Shown in pieces: positions 32,624 to 41,717 of a DNA stretch of 64,000 bases. The position numbers and the translations under genes are program-made. Source of the stretch: Coprococcus comes ATCC 27758 (GTDB lineage: Bacteria; Bacillota; Clostridia; Lachnospirales; Lachnospiraceae); NCBI RefSeq assembly GCF_025149785.1, contig NZ_CP102277.1, forward strand, positions 2,976,001 through 3,040,000, read 5' to 3'. The notes under the pieces were generated by a model. It was given only the letters and a program-made list of their open reading frames with translations, made no database searches and was not told where the DNA came from. Position 1 is the first letter of the stretch; each line of letters opens with the position of its first letter.

Positions 32624-34009
32624 CTACTGTTTATTTTTTTCGTACTTCCTCAATTCCTCCAGTGCCTCTCCACCCATAGGATACAAAGTCACAATATTAA
32701 AAATCGTCATAAGTCCGATTCCCACATCGCCAAGATCCCATACAATATGATAAGCCGCAATTCCTCCGATAAAGAGCATCACAAGTGCGAGGATTTTATA
32801 TGCTGTCTGCCAGCACCACTTATCCCCTAAAAGATATGCCACATTTCCTCTTGCATAAAACAGGATTCCAAGAAACGTTGAAAAGCTGAAAAGGAACAAC
32901 GTAACCGCAATAAAGATCACGCCAAATTTACCGAGATGATAATTCATTGCTGTCTGCAAAAGCTCCATTCCTTCCAGTCCTGCTATCATCTTTTCCGGCA
33001 CAAGAAGCATGATCATCGCCGTACAGCTGCAGATCACAATTGTATCTATAAATACACCCAATGCCTGTATAAATCCTGCTTTTACAGGCGTATCACATTC
33101 TGCAGCCGCAGCTGCGCATGGTGCTGATCCCGAACCCGCTTCGTTGGAAAATAACCCTCTTTTTACACCATTCATAAGAACTGCTCCGAACCCTCCGGCT
33201 GCTGCCTGACGGATCCCAAACGCTTCCTGGATAATCCGCTCAAATACACCCGGAAGGCTTCGGATATTCAACAAGATAATGACTATCGTAATCACAAAAT
33301 AGCAGACTGCCATGATTGGAACCAGAATATCCAACACCTTTACTGTGGCATTTTTTCGCAGTACGATCACTGCCGCAACGGCTACCAGAATCACCGTCGT
33401 TAAAATTGGCGGAATCCCAAACGCATTTTCAAAAGAAGATGCAACCGAATTACTGATCACCTGACTGATCCCGGCCCAGCAGATAAGCCCTGAGATTGCA
33501 AAGAGCACCGCAATACAGACATGTTTCTTTGTCTTTCCTGTCCGTCTCTCTACATAATGATGCATATAATATGCCGGACCTCCGCGGTAGCCTCCGTAAA
33601 GCGGATCTTTCTCTTTATAAAGCTGTGCAAGCGTTGCCTCGATAAATGCGGTTGAAGAACCGATGACTGCTGTGATCCACATCCAGAATACCGCACCGGC
33701 ACCGCCTGCGGAAACGGCAGCGACTACTCCAACCAGATTTCCCATTCCGACTCTCGTTGCAGTTGAGACGATCAGTGTCTGAAAGGTCGACAGACTGCCA
33801 TCTTCCTTCTTTTTCCCGGTAAGCGTGCGAACCATATCTCCAAAAAGACGAACCGGCAAAAATCTTGTTCTGATCGTAAAATAGATTCCTGTGGGAATCA
33901 GTAAAATAATAAGCAGTGACACACCAAAAGAGGAACCTCCCGGAAGTGGTATCCTTAAAAGATCTCCCCATAAAAATTGGTATACTGCCTGAATCCATGT
34001 AGTTAGCAT
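32624..34009 (-). CDS. Alanine/glycine:cation symporter (AGCS family)
   Basis: 461 residues, about eleven membrane helices. AGCS signatures: TLIVSTATRVGMGNLVGVVA, GGYRGGPAYYMHHYV, KRGLFSNEAGSGSAPCAAAA and IDTIVICSCTAMIMLLV. It takes up alanine or glycine with Na+. The genes further upstream on the same strand deal with amino-acid turnover (ornithine-cyclodeaminase-like and IlvD-like), but a terminator at 34081 separates them. The preferred substrate (Ala, Gly or Ser) is not decidable. Confidence 0.93.
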   Translation of the reverse strand: MLTTWIQAVYQFLWGDLLRIPLPGGSSFGVSLLIILLIPTGIYFTIRTRFLPVRLFGDMVRTLTGKKKEDGSLSTFQTLIVSTATRVGMGNLVGVVAAVSAGGAGAVFWMWITAVIGSSTAFIEATLAQLYKEKDPLYGGYRGGPAYYMHHYVERRTGKTKKHVCIAVLFAISGLICWAGISQVISNSVASSFENAFGIPPILTTVILVAVAAVIVLRKNATVKVLDILVPIMAVCYFVITIVIILLNIRSLPGVFERIIQEAFGIRQAAAGGFGAVLMNGVKRGLFSNEAGSGSAPCAAAAAECDTPVKAGFIQALGVFIDTIVICSCTAMIMLLVPEKMIAGLEGMELLQTAMNYHLGKFGVIFIAVTLFLFSFSTFLGILFYARGNVAYLLGDKWCWQTAYKILALVMLFIGGIAAYHIVWDLGDVGIGLMTIFNIVTLYPMGGEALEELRKYEKNKQ

Positions 34010-34078
34010 TTCTCTTGTTTCCTTTTCTTTAAATTATTGTTCTTGTTTATCTTATCACAAAGCTATTCTTTAAAATAC

Positions 34079-34109
34079 CAAAAACACGGAAATATTCCGT
34101 GTTTTTTGT
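34079..34109 (-). terminator. Terminator of the IlvD-like/ornithine-cyclodeaminase-like operon
   Basis: Perfect stem AAAACACGGAA / TTCCGTGTTTT with T-runs on both strands, between the stop at 34130 and the symporter start at 34009. Confidence 0.85.
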
Positions 34110-34129
34110 ATTTACATCCTCTTTTTAGA

Positions 34130-35116
34130 TTATTCTCCCCAGCGAAGTCCTTTTCCGGCTTCTACTGCCTTATCATAAATCACCTTTGCTGCCACCAAAT
34201 CCTGCGCAGCAACTCCTACGGTTTCATATACGATAATTTCTTCGTCATTTTCACGTCCTTTGATCTTTCCATTGATCACATCTCCAAGACTTCCAAGCAC
34301 ATCCTCTTCTGTAATGATTCCCTCTGCAATCGGAATCAGAAGATCCCCCGTCTCTGAAAGCGCCGCCTCTTTTGAATCACAGATAATCTTAGATGCTCTC
34401 GGTAAAACTGCCGGATCCAGCTCATGCTTATGGGGCTCATAAGTACCTACGCAGCTGATGGTTGCACCGGCTTTTACCTTTGTTCCGTCAAATACCGGTT
34501 TTGCGGAAGGAGTCACTGTGATAATAAGATCTGCATCTTCGATACAGTCATCTGAATCCTTGGCCGGTATGATTTTTGCACCGTATTTAGCCAGTCCCTT
34601 CTGCATTTCTTCGGCAAATGCTTTGCATCTTTCTTCATTCAGGTCAAAGATCTTTACTTCTTCCAGCTTTCTTGCTGCGAGCATTGCCTCAAGTTGAGCT
34701 GCTGCCTGTCCCCCTGTACCGATCATTGCACCTTTTTTACATTCCTTTTTTCCAAGCAGATCAAATGCTGCACCGGAAGAGGCCCCCGTACGAAGCTGTG
34801 TCACATAAGTTCCATCCAGCATCGCGATCACATATCCCGTCTTTCCGTCGATCAGCATGGTCTGCGCCGGTGATGTCATCAGATTGTTATCGATATTGTG
34901 TGGAAAAATGTTGATCACCTTCATGGCTGCTGCATCTAATTCCGGAGCATAGGCCGGCATAAACAGAAATGCGCCGTCATATTTTCCATTGATGACTGTA
35001 CGAAGCGGTGTATCTACCGTACCATCGACAACCATCTTAAATGCCTGCTTGTCCGCCTCGATCATATCTTTCATTGTAATTACACTTTTAATATCCTCTT
35101 TTGAAAGCAATAACAT
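34130..35116 (-). CDS. Ornithine cyclodeaminase / mu-crystallin family protein
   Basis: 328 residues. MLLLSKEDIKSVITMKDMIE, TPLRTVINGKYDGAFLFMPA, AMKVINIFPHNIDNN, QLRTGASSGAAFDLL, GTGGQAAAQLEAMLA (dinucleotide binding) and DADLIITVTPSAKPVF mark the family. Members include ornithine cyclodeaminase, alanine dehydrogenase of archaeal type, and ketimine or imine reductases; the real activity here is open. It follows an IlvD-family dehydratase gene by 31 bases and shares its transcript, which points to amino- or keto-acid metabolism. ATG 35116 is chosen for the AAGGAGAG ahead of it. Confidence 0.88.
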   Translation of the reverse strand: MLLLSKEDIKSVITMKDMIEADKQAFKMVVDGTVDTPLRTVINGKYDGAFLFMPAYAPELDAAAMKVINIFPHNIDNNLMTSPAQTMLIDGKTGYVIAMLDGTYVTQLRTGASSGAAFDLLGKKECKKGAMIGTGGQAAAQLEAMLAARKLEEVKIFDLNEERCKAFAEEMQKGLAKYGAKIIPAKDSDDCIEDADLIITVTPSAKPVFDGTKVKAGATISCVGTYEPHKHELDPAVLPRASKIICDSKEAALSETGDLLIPIAEGIITEEDVLGSLGDVINGKIKGRENDEEIIVYETVGVAAQDLVAAKVIYDKAVEAGKGLRWGE

Positions 35117-35147
35117 ACCCGTTCTCTCCTTATCCATACCAATACTT

Positions 35148-36830
35148 TTATTCGTGATGATATCCGTAGTCTGCATCCAGTGCCCATGGCTGCATTGCAC
35201 CGCCTTCTTCTGCCGGTCTGCAGTTCTGTGCGTAAATATTTAAAACACCCTTCTGCTGCTTAAGCGGCGGACGTACCCAGGATTTTCTTCTTTCTGCTAA
35301 GATCTCATCGGATACGAGAAGATTGACGGTTCCCCCTGCAATGTCCATCTCAATTTCATCACCATTTTCGATCAAAGCGATCACACCGCCGTCATAAGCT
35401 TCCGGAGAAACATGTCCGACGATTGCTCCGTAGTTGAATCCGGAGAAACGCGCGTCTGTGATAAGCCCGACCTTTTTATCAAGTCCAAGTCCGATCAGCG
35501 CATCGATACTAAGCATCAGCTCTTTCATACCCGGTGCTCCTTTACAGCCTTCATAGCGGATAACAAGAATGTCCCCCGCAACAATCTCACCTGCCATAAT
35601 GGCTCTATATGCATCCTGATCGCATTCATACACTTTTGCCGCACCTTTGATGTATTTTACTTCTTCATATACTGCTGTCGGACGTACGATCGCTCCTGCC
35701 GGAGAAATATTTCCCCGCATGATTTTAAGTCCCGGTTCTTTTGCTACAGGATCTTCCAGCGAATGAATGACTTTATTTGGCGCGCTTTTCACAGAATCGA
35801 GGAGTTCACCCCAAGTTGTATCCCCGTAAATCGTCGGCGCATCGGTATGGATTTTACCGGCAAGCTGCTTCATGACCTGCTTTACACCGCCGGCATAATG
35901 AAAATCTACAACTGTATACGGTCCGCTTGGAATCACTGCATTGATGCAGTAAATTTCCTTCGCATACTTTTCAAAATCTGCCAGTGTAAGCTTGATACCA
36001 AGTTCATATGCGTATGCCAGGATATGCAGTACCGCATTGGTTGATCCTGCAACTGCCATATCAAACATGATCGCATTTTCCAGAACATCTTTGGTGATCA
36101 GATCTTTTGGTGTCTTTCCGGACCTGGCAAGCTGTACCATGTATTTTCCTGCTGTTCTTGCAGCACGAAGTCTTGCATTATCTGATGCAGGAATCGTAGA
36201 TGTTCCCGGCATAACCAGGTTCAGCACCTCACCTAACATCTGCATCGTGTTCGCTGTTCCCATGGACGGGCAGGCACCGAATGACGGGCAGACGCTTTCT
36301 TCCATTTCAAATAACTCAGCTTCGGAAGCACCTGAGAATCTTGCCGCATCCAGATCTGCCTCTACAACTGTCTTCCCGCAGTAATTTCCGGCCTGCATTG
36401 ATCCCCCGGTCACTACCAGAGCCGGAATATCCAGTCTGCACGCTGCCAGATAACATCCGGCAATGATCAGATCACAGGATGCCACACAGCAAATCGCATC
36501 GAAATTATGTATTCTGGATACAAATTCGATGGACATTGCCACGATATCTCTTCCTACCTGCTCATACTTCATCTCATCCGCACCATTTGCCACATTTCCG
36601 CAAGTAGCCGGGATTCCGAATTCTACCGGGATTCCACCTGCTGCCCAGATTCCCTCTTTTACAGCTTCTGTCACCTGGCGAAGATGCGCAGTTCCGGGAG
36701 AACCTGCCATGTAAGAATTCGGTATTCCGATATGCGGTTTCTGACGGATATCTTCATCCGAATATCCTGCCGCCTTCATCATAACACGGCGGTGTGCCGC
36801 TTCTGTTCCGTTCCAGTAATTGTATCCCAT
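35148..36830 (-). CDS. IlvD/Edd-family dehydratase (dihydroxy-acid dehydratase-like)
   Basis: 560 residues. Fe-S ligand regions are visible: ATCGNVANGADE, CVASCDLIIAGC and PSFGACPSMGTANTM, with the later GSTNAVLHI and GMKELMLSIDALIG and RFSGFNYGAIVGHVSPEA. It removes water from a dihydroxy acid to give a 2-keto acid, as in branched-chain amino-acid synthesis or sugar-acid breakdown. No other ilv gene is near, and the partner is an ornithine-cyclodeaminase-family protein, so a role outside Ile/Val synthesis is likely; hence no gene symbol. Faces a LysR gene across a 285-base gap. AAAGGAG precedes the ATG. Confidence 0.88.
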   Translation of the reverse strand: MGYNYWNGTEAAHRRVMMKAAGYSDEDIRQKPHIGIPNSYMAGSPGTAHLRQVTEAVKEGIWAAGGIPVEFGIPATCGNVANGADEMKYEQVGRDIVAMSIEFVSRIHNFDAICCVASCDLIIAGCYLAACRLDIPALVVTGGSMQAGNYCGKTVVEADLDAARFSGASEAELFEMEESVCPSFGACPSMGTANTMQMLGEVLNLVMPGTSTIPASDNARLRAARTAGKYMVQLARSGKTPKDLITKDVLENAIMFDMAVAGSTNAVLHILAYAYELGIKLTLADFEKYAKEIYCINAVIPSGPYTVVDFHYAGGVKQVMKQLAGKIHTDAPTIYGDTTWGELLDSVKSAPNKVIHSLEDPVAKEPGLKIMRGNISPAGAIVRPTAVYEEVKYIKGAAKVYECDQDAYRAIMAGEIVAGDILVIRYEGCKGAPGMKELMLSIDALIGLGLDKKVGLITDARFSGFNYGAIVGHVSPEAYDGGVIALIENGDEIEMDIAGGTVNLLVSDEILAERRKSWVRPPLKQQKGVLNIYAQNCRPAEEGGAMQPWALDADYGYHHE

Positions 36831-37050
36831 TATTCTTCTCCTTTAATTCATGATACACTTAAAATCCTTTGAATTTCATTCCCCTGTTCTATGCTATTCC
36901 AGTTTCCGGTCATTGAAAAGTCTGTAAAACTGATATCAGACTTCACTTTTTCTTAATACATTGTTAACTCTTTGATTTGCGCTTATATTTTCACTTTTTC
37001 TTATGTTTGATTTTAAAAAAATTTATAATAAAATCCCACAGATATTGATT

Positions 37051-37073
37051 ATCTTCCTTATATTAAGTAAGAT
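37051..37073. promoter_or_regulatory. 23-bp palindrome, candidate LysR operator
   Basis: ATCTTxCTTA-TAT-TAAGxAAGAT is symmetrical except for the central bases. It lies 43 bases before the LysR start codon and in the divergent region to the IlvD-like operon. LysR proteins typically bind such a site near their own promoter and control the divergent operon. Confidence 0.55.
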
Positions 37074-37115
37074 AGTAAAAGAGCATTGTTTATCAACACC
37101 ACGGGAGGTTTCATC

Positions 37116-37991
37116 ATGTCTAAATACGATGTGATTCTTGATGTCTATGAGAATCAGAGCATCTCAAAAGCTGCTCAAAAACACAACTACACACAGTCAG
37201 CTGTCAGCCAGACTATCCGCAATTATGAAAAAGAGATTGGTCTTAAGCTGTTCAAGCGTTCAAAAAACGGAATGGAAGCACTTCCCGGAACAGAACCCAT
37301 CTTTGAAGAACTTATGCATATCCGCTCCGCCAATACACGGATCGATCAGATCGTCTCAAATATCAACAATCTGGACAGTGGCTTTATCCGCATCGGAACG
37401 GTGCAGAGCATTGCCTATAACTGGCTCCCCGGAGTACTGAAAAATTTTTCTGCCGAATACCCGAATATCACCTTTCGGCTCTATGTTGACGGATTTCAGA
37501 ACCTGACGGAAAAGCTTCGCAAAAAAGAACTGGACTGTATCTTTGTTTCGCAATATGTCGCAAAGGATTTCCCAAATCTGCCTGTCGGCACCGACGAACT
37601 GGTTCTGGTTACCTCCTTGGACCATCCTCTTGCCGATCAGCTGACGGTATCTTTTGCCGATATTGACGGACAGGATTTTGTTCTCTCCGCCGATGATTTT
37701 GATTATGAAACCGGAAAATTATTCCGATTAAACCATATCACGCCTAACGTAAGATTTCGGATCAATGAAGACTATACTGCGATTAAAATGGTGGAACAGG
37801 GCTTTGGCATCACTGTACTTCCCAAACTTCTGCTCCATAATATTCCCTTCAACGTCTGTGTCCGTTCCTTTACCGAACACTTCCGCAGGAATCTGTCCGT
37901 AGCCTATCTGGATACACCTGAACTCTCTCCTGCACTTGATAAGTTTCTTACCTTTGTCACCAAATGGGCCAAAGAGTGTAAGTTGATCTGA
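37116..37991 (+). CDS. LysR-family transcriptional regulator
   Basis: 291 residues. Winged HTH at residues 1-60 (ILDVYENQSISKAAQKHNYT, QSAVSQTIRNYEKEIGLKLF), followed by a periplasmic-binding-type sensor domain (about 88-285: FIRIGTVQSIAYNWLPGVL, CIFVSQYV, EQGFGITVLPKLLL). It probably controls the divergent IlvD-like/ornithine-cyclodeaminase-like operon in response to a metabolite of that pathway. GGGAGG lies eight bases before ATG 37116; an extension to 37086 is not supported. Ends at a good terminator. Confidence 0.92.
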   Translation: MSKYDVILDVYENQSISKAAQKHNYTQSAVSQTIRNYEKEIGLKLFKRSKNGMEALPGTEPIFEELMHIRSANTRIDQIVSNINNLDSGFIRIGTVQSIAYNWLPGVLKNFSAEYPNITFRLYVDGFQNLTEKLRKKELDCIFVSQYVAKDFPNLPVGTDELVLVTSLDHPLADQLTVSFADIDGQDFVLSADDFDYETGKLFRLNHITPNVRFRINEDYTAIKMVEQGFGITVLPKLLLHNIPFNVCVRSFTEHFRRNLSVAYLDTPELSPALDKFLTFVTKWAKECKLI

Positions 37992-38007
37992 TTTCCTGTC
38001 ACACACA

Positions 38008-38046
38008 AAACGGCACAAAGTTCTTCTATGACTTTGTACCGTTTTT
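38008..38046 (+). terminator. Terminator of the LysR gene
   Basis: Stem AAACGG.ACAAAGT / ACTTTGT.CCGTTT followed by TTTT, 15 bases past the stop codon. Confidence 0.85.
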
Positions 38047-38099
38047 GCGCGTAACTTTATTTTGTTTATTTTCTCAGACCATCTCTGAGCGCATCCAGA

Positions 38100-39350
38100 T
38101 TATTTCTCTATAATTCCGTATTTATAACCACTTTCTTTCATTAATTCAAGGTATGGTTTCGGATCAAAATATTCCGGTGCATAGACCCCAGCTTCTTTCC
38201 AGATTCCTCTTCCGATCAGCTCCAGTGCAAGTGCTGCTCCAAATCCTGTCTGGGCGGTAACAGCCTGGGTTCCCCATCTTTCGATAGACTCCTGATTATC
38301 AAATGGCTGATACAAGAAGTATTCTTTTTCCTTTCCGTCTTTCTTTCCGATACACTGTACTCCGACCAGCATTTTTCCGGTCATCTCATCTCCGATATCT
38401 TTTGGCTGCGGTGCACAGGCTGCAACCACATCTCTTGGAACTACCTTCACATCCCCTACCTGCACCGGCTTGATACTGCGAAGTCCCAGCTTATCCAGCA
38501 CCTTAAGTGCCGTGATCAGATTCTCATCAAGACTGATCTTGAAGGTTGCCTTTTTCAATCCATACTGGCTTAAGTAGCGTGCCATCGTCACAACCTCCTC
38601 ATGCTCTACCTTTACCAGAGTATTTTTTCCTACTCCTTCCGGCATCTCATAGACTTCCTGCCCTGCAAATGCTTTTTCTACGATAAATCCGCCCTTCTCC
38701 TTATCATACTCAACATTCGGGTTCATTACCTCATCCAGCACGGTCCACACGTTGAATCCAAACATAATGTCATCCGGATCTGCACCCGGAACAGACAGAT
38801 TTCCGCCGTCTTTTACATGAACTTCTGTTATTTCATCCAAAAGCTCTGTCGCCGCGTATTTTGCAAATACATTTACAACACCCGGATCGATTCCCATACA
38901 GATCACAGCCATATTCCCCTGCTTCTTCCAGGCTTCATGACGGTCAAAATTGTATTTTGTCATCGGTTCAGTATAGCTGTTCTCAATACCAAGTCCGTAA
39001 GCCGGATCTTCCATCGGAACCGACCAGGTTCCCATGCTTCCGTAATCTGCACCCGTTTTAAATGCAGCGTCAAAAATCATATTACTTGCAAAAGGTGGTG
39101 CTACATCCATCACAAAATCAATCTTATGCTCCCGGATCAGTTCTGCCATTTCCTCTGTATTTGTTGCATCGATCTTAGAGGCTTCAAAACGGGAATCCCC
39201 CTTCATCATACCGACAACTTCCTCTGCCCTTTTCAGATCATAGTCGCAGACCAGTACATATTTCAGCCATTCTCCCTTTGGGTCTCTCCACTGCATTACT
39301 TTTAAAATACTTTCACCGACAGCACCGGCTCCTACAAGCATCATTCTCAT
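38100..39350 (-). CDS. Saccharopine dehydrogenase family protein, under a glycine riboswitch
   Basis: 416 residues. Rossmann start MRMMLVGAGAVGESILKVMQ, then VCDYDLKRAEEVV, and VMDVAPPFASNMIFDAAFKT with GADYGSMGTW, the pattern of saccharopine dehydrogenase/carboxynorspermidine synthase-type proteins; ICMGIDPGVVNVFAKYAATE follows. The family makes or splits secondary-amine links between amino acids and keto acids with NAD(P)H. The exact reaction is not known. A tandem glycine riboswitch and a terminator occupy its leader, so its expression should answer to glycine; that is an unusual target. AGGAGG precedes ATG 39350. Confidence 0.85.
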   Translation of the reverse strand: MRMMLVGAGAVGESILKVMQWRDPKGEWLKYVLVCDYDLKRAEEVVGMMKGDSRFEASKIDATNTEEMAELIREHKIDFVMDVAPPFASNMIFDAAFKTGADYGSMGTWSVPMEDPAYGLGIENSYTEPMTKYNFDRHEAWKKQGNMAVICMGIDPGVVNVFAKYAATELLDEITEVHVKDGGNLSVPGADPDDIMFGFNVWTVLDEVMNPNVEYDKEKGGFIVEKAFAGQEVYEMPEGVGKNTLVKVEHEEVVTMARYLSQYGLKKATFKISLDENLITALKVLDKLGLRSIKPVQVGDVKVVPRDVVAACAPQPKDIGDEMTGKMLVGVQCIGKKDGKEKEYFLYQPFDNQESIERWGTQAVTAQTGFGAALALELIGRGIWKEAGVYAPEYFDPKPYLELMKESGYKYGIIEK

Positions 39351-39499
39351 CTTTTTTTCCTCCTGCTTTTCTTTTTCTTCTGTCAAATTTTATTCAAAAA
39401 ATGCCCTTTCCCTTCTTCCTCGGATAATACTTTTGTATGCCACCACGTACTGCCTGCTAACAGTCTCATCTCATATTAGTGCCCATATAAAAAGGGCAG

Positions 39500-39538
39500 A
39501 AAAAAACAGATACACGAAAAAAATCGTTCATCTGTTTT
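39500..39538 (-). terminator. Expression-platform terminator of the glycine riboswitch
   Basis: On the minus strand AAACAGAT.ACGA / TCGT.ATCTGTTT is followed by TTTTCTGCCCTTTTT. It directly follows the second aptamer, so aptamer folding can decide whether transcription goes on into the gene at 39350. A second short hairpin (AAAGGGC) follows near 39490. Confidence 0.75.
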
Positions 39539-39713
39539 CTCTGTCCTTTTACCAGTTGGTTCTAGCCTCGTAGGTGGTGCTTTCTTTGCACACTCTCCAA
39601 AGATTCGTCAGGTCGCCTTCCTTTTTGCCTGTCAGTTTCCACGAAAGGAAGATGTTACCTTACGTTTTGCTTCTTCGGCCCCTTGCGGTGTCTAGGACGT
39701 CCCTCATCCGACA
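39539..39713 (-). ncRNA. Tandem glycine riboswitch
   Basis: Read on the minus strand, two aptamers can be followed. The first contains GACACCGC, GGGGCCGAAGAAGCAAAACG and CTGACAGGCAAAAAGGA. The linker GGCGACCTGACGAATC follows, and the second has TTGGAGAGTG, GCACCACC, ACGAGGC and ACTGGTAAAAGGACAGAG. These conserved blocks and their order match the gcvT-type glycine riboswitch of Bacillus. It lies behind the TDT transporter gene and in front of the saccharopine-dehydrogenase-family gene. With the terminator after it, it most likely switches that gene on when glycine is plentiful. Confidence 0.92.
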
Positions 39714-39764
39714 TATTCTTGATAAATTTAAGTTTACCCTTTTTTATCTGTCCGGTCAAATCTT

Positions 39765-40685
39765 TTATTTCTTTCCTCCGAAAATAGCCCCCATAAAACG
39801 AACATAAGTATAAACAACAAGTGCTGCTGCAATAATTGTCTCGATCAGAACTACATACTGAAGAAATGGCATTGGATGTCCCATATTTGCTGCACATGCC
39901 ATAGTTTGTTTAGTTGCGATCGCACTGATAACAAATGGGAATGTGAAGGCTGCATAGCTTGGGAAGAATGGCATCTTCAGATATCCCACTGCTTTTACCA
40001 GGGCAAAAATATAAATAACCGTTGCAACTACAAACATTGCCATCAGGAAACCGTATGATTTCGGTGTTACGGACTGTACATAACCTGCAATACACAGGCT
40101 GGTCGGTGCTGCGTAGATACAGATCAGCGGTTTTGCCGGATCCGGCACTTCTTTAAACTTCACATAACGATAGGTTACAAGTACAAGAAGTACGATCAGT
40201 GTTACAAATCCAAACCAGAATGCTGCGGTTCCGATTCCAAGTTGCTCATAAGCCGGTGCTGTAACAGCCGCTACAGCAATTCCTACATATACAATATAAT
40301 AGCTTGCAAATACTTTTGGCATCTGAAGTTTCAGAACAAACTTCACCGTAAAGTATATGATCAGAATGATGTGAAGAATGATTGCCAGAAGCCATATGTA
40401 ATAAGCTGCCTTTCCGATAAACGGTTTTACATAAGTGCTGAGAATCATAAGTGCCATCGGAAACGTTCCTGATACGCTTGCCATGATCGGATTTCCCATA
40501 TCTTCTTTCACTGCTCCTGGGAACATGATCAGCTTCAAAAGCACCAGTATCAGAAGAAATGCTGCGAATATACCGCATACATAACGGATTCCTTCTGAAT
40601 AGCTCTGAAGTAGATTTCCAAGTGCTGCCGCGCCAAGCATGACTCCGCAAAGCGGAATCGGTACTTTCTTAATTACGTCTTTCAT
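39765..40685 (-). CDS. TDT family transporter (TehA/SLAC1-like)
   Basis: 306 residues, ten probable membrane helices. VPIPLCGVMLGAAALGNLLQ, YVCGIFAAFLLILVLLKLIM, IYFTVKFVLKLQMPKVFASY and the late FFPSYAAFTFPFVISAIATK are in line with the tellurite-resistance/dicarboxylate transporter family, whose members conduct anions such as malate, sulfite or chloride. Substrate unknown. It lies 47 bases after the C_GCAxxG_C_C gene and is probably co-transcribed with it. The glycine riboswitch begins about 50 bases past its stop. Confidence 0.88.
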   Translation of the reverse strand: MKDVIKKVPIPLCGVMLGAAALGNLLQSYSEGIRYVCGIFAAFLLILVLLKLIMFPGAVKEDMGNPIMASVSGTFPMALMILSTYVKPFIGKAAYYIWLLAIILHIILIIYFTVKFVLKLQMPKVFASYYIVYVGIAVAAVTAPAYEQLGIGTAAFWFGFVTLIVLLVLVTYRYVKFKEVPDPAKPLICIYAAPTSLCIAGYVQSVTPKSYGFLMAMFVVATVIYIFALVKAVGYLKMPFFPSYAAFTFPFVISAIATKQTMACAANMGHPMPFLQYVVLIETIIAAALVVYTYVRFMGAIFGGKK

Positions 40686-40732
40686 TGTTTCTTTCCCTTT
40701 CTCTCATCAAGCGGCTGTCGTTACCACTTTAT

Positions 40733-41257
40733 TTAGATATCTGCAATTTTTCTTCTTTCGCACGGTTCATCAATTTCATCCAGATTCTTGATACCAAGCT
40801 CACGACAGACGATCTGCGCTACCTTCCATGCACAAAGTCCTGTAAAATAGATACACTGTTCTTTGTGTTCACCCTGTCCCATATTGAATTCCTTTGTAAG
40901 AACTCTGCAGCAGATTGCATTTTTACCATTTGCCTTCTTGAACCAGTCATGAAGCTCGTGCGTAAGCTCCATACATTTGATACTCTTCGGGTTGGTCGGT
41001 CCATCCTGTTCGGTACGGCCGAAGAACATTCCAAGTGCAAGAATTCCTCCGTTAAATGCACCGCAGACACATCCTGATTTTCCTGCTCCTACTGCCATTC
41101 CGGATGCCATAGCTACAACCTCTTTCGGCACATCCAGTTTGAATTCATCGCGGATCGTGCTGACCAGAGCTTCACAGCAGTAATATCCATCTTTAAAACA
41201 TTTCTCTGCCTTTCTCTGCACCTCTCTTGGACTGATTTCTGTTACCCCAATATTCAT
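40733..41257 (-). CDS. C_GCAxxG_C_C family redox-type protein
   Basis: 174 residues. The family name motif is seen as DGYYCCEALV, SGCVCGAFNGGILALG and CRVL..C, i.e. conserved Cys in CxGCAxxG context (here VCGAFNGG) and two later Cys (NAICCRVLTKEF; HKEQCIYFTGLCAWK). Such proteins are small Cys-rich and are thought to bind metal or take part in redox chemistry; none is well characterised. ATG 41257 is preceded by AGGAGG. Heads an operon with the TDT transporter. Confidence 0.87.
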   Translation of the reverse strand: MNIGVTEISPREVQRKAEKCFKDGYYCCEALVSTIRDEFKLDVPKEVVAMASGMAVGAGKSGCVCGAFNGGILALGMFFGRTEQDGPTNPKSIKCMELTHELHDWFKKANGKNAICCRVLTKEFNMGQGEHKEQCIYFTGLCAWKVAQIVCRELGIKNLDEIDEPCERRKIADI

Positions 41258-41497
41258 TTTCAAATCCTCCTGTAAAAAATATATTTGTGCCAGCACGATT
41301 ATTTGTATATTTTGCCAGCATCCATGTATTACCATTATATTCTTTTATACATTTTATTCAAATTCAATTTTTCTATAAATATTCCATTATTATAGTCATC
41401 ATCTATTTCCATGGAATTGTAGACCAAAAGGCACAAACTATACTCCGCTTTTTCATGCATTCTGTATAATTTGTGACTTACCCGCAACTTTTCGTTA

Positions 41498-41629
41498 CTA
41501 CTTATCAACTTTTTTCTTATCGTGTAATCTCTCCTGAGCGTATCTTTTGCAGCCATTCCTGTACGTGTTTCCGGAAACACTGCACGCCTGTGCGATCATC
41601 AGAAATATTTTCAAATCATGAATATCCAT
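41498..41629 (-). pseudogene. 5' fragment of a LysR-family regulator gene
   Basis: From ATG 41629 the translation MDIHDLKIFLMIAQACSVSG is the classic LysR N-terminus (MDIHDLKIFL.VA..GS.S.AA). After residue 20 the similarity stops, and the frame closes at 41498 after 43 residues. GGGAGAAAATAG precedes the ATG. A deletion has removed the rest. The whole gap 41258-41717 contains this fragment, the upstream region of the C_GCAxxG gene, and AT-rich sequence in which I see nothing else. Confidence 0.55.
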
Positions 41630-41717
41630 CTATTTTCTCCCTCTTTTACTCATATTTCTATTATAACACACTTCGTTTGTTTTTCCTAACCACCCATTCA
41701 ACACTTTTAACCGAAAA

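Noticed and set aside
41335-41580. Minus-strand frame of 81 codons behind the LysR fragment
   Set aside because: No good ribosome binding site, not conserved by eye, and lies in AT-rich decayed sequence.
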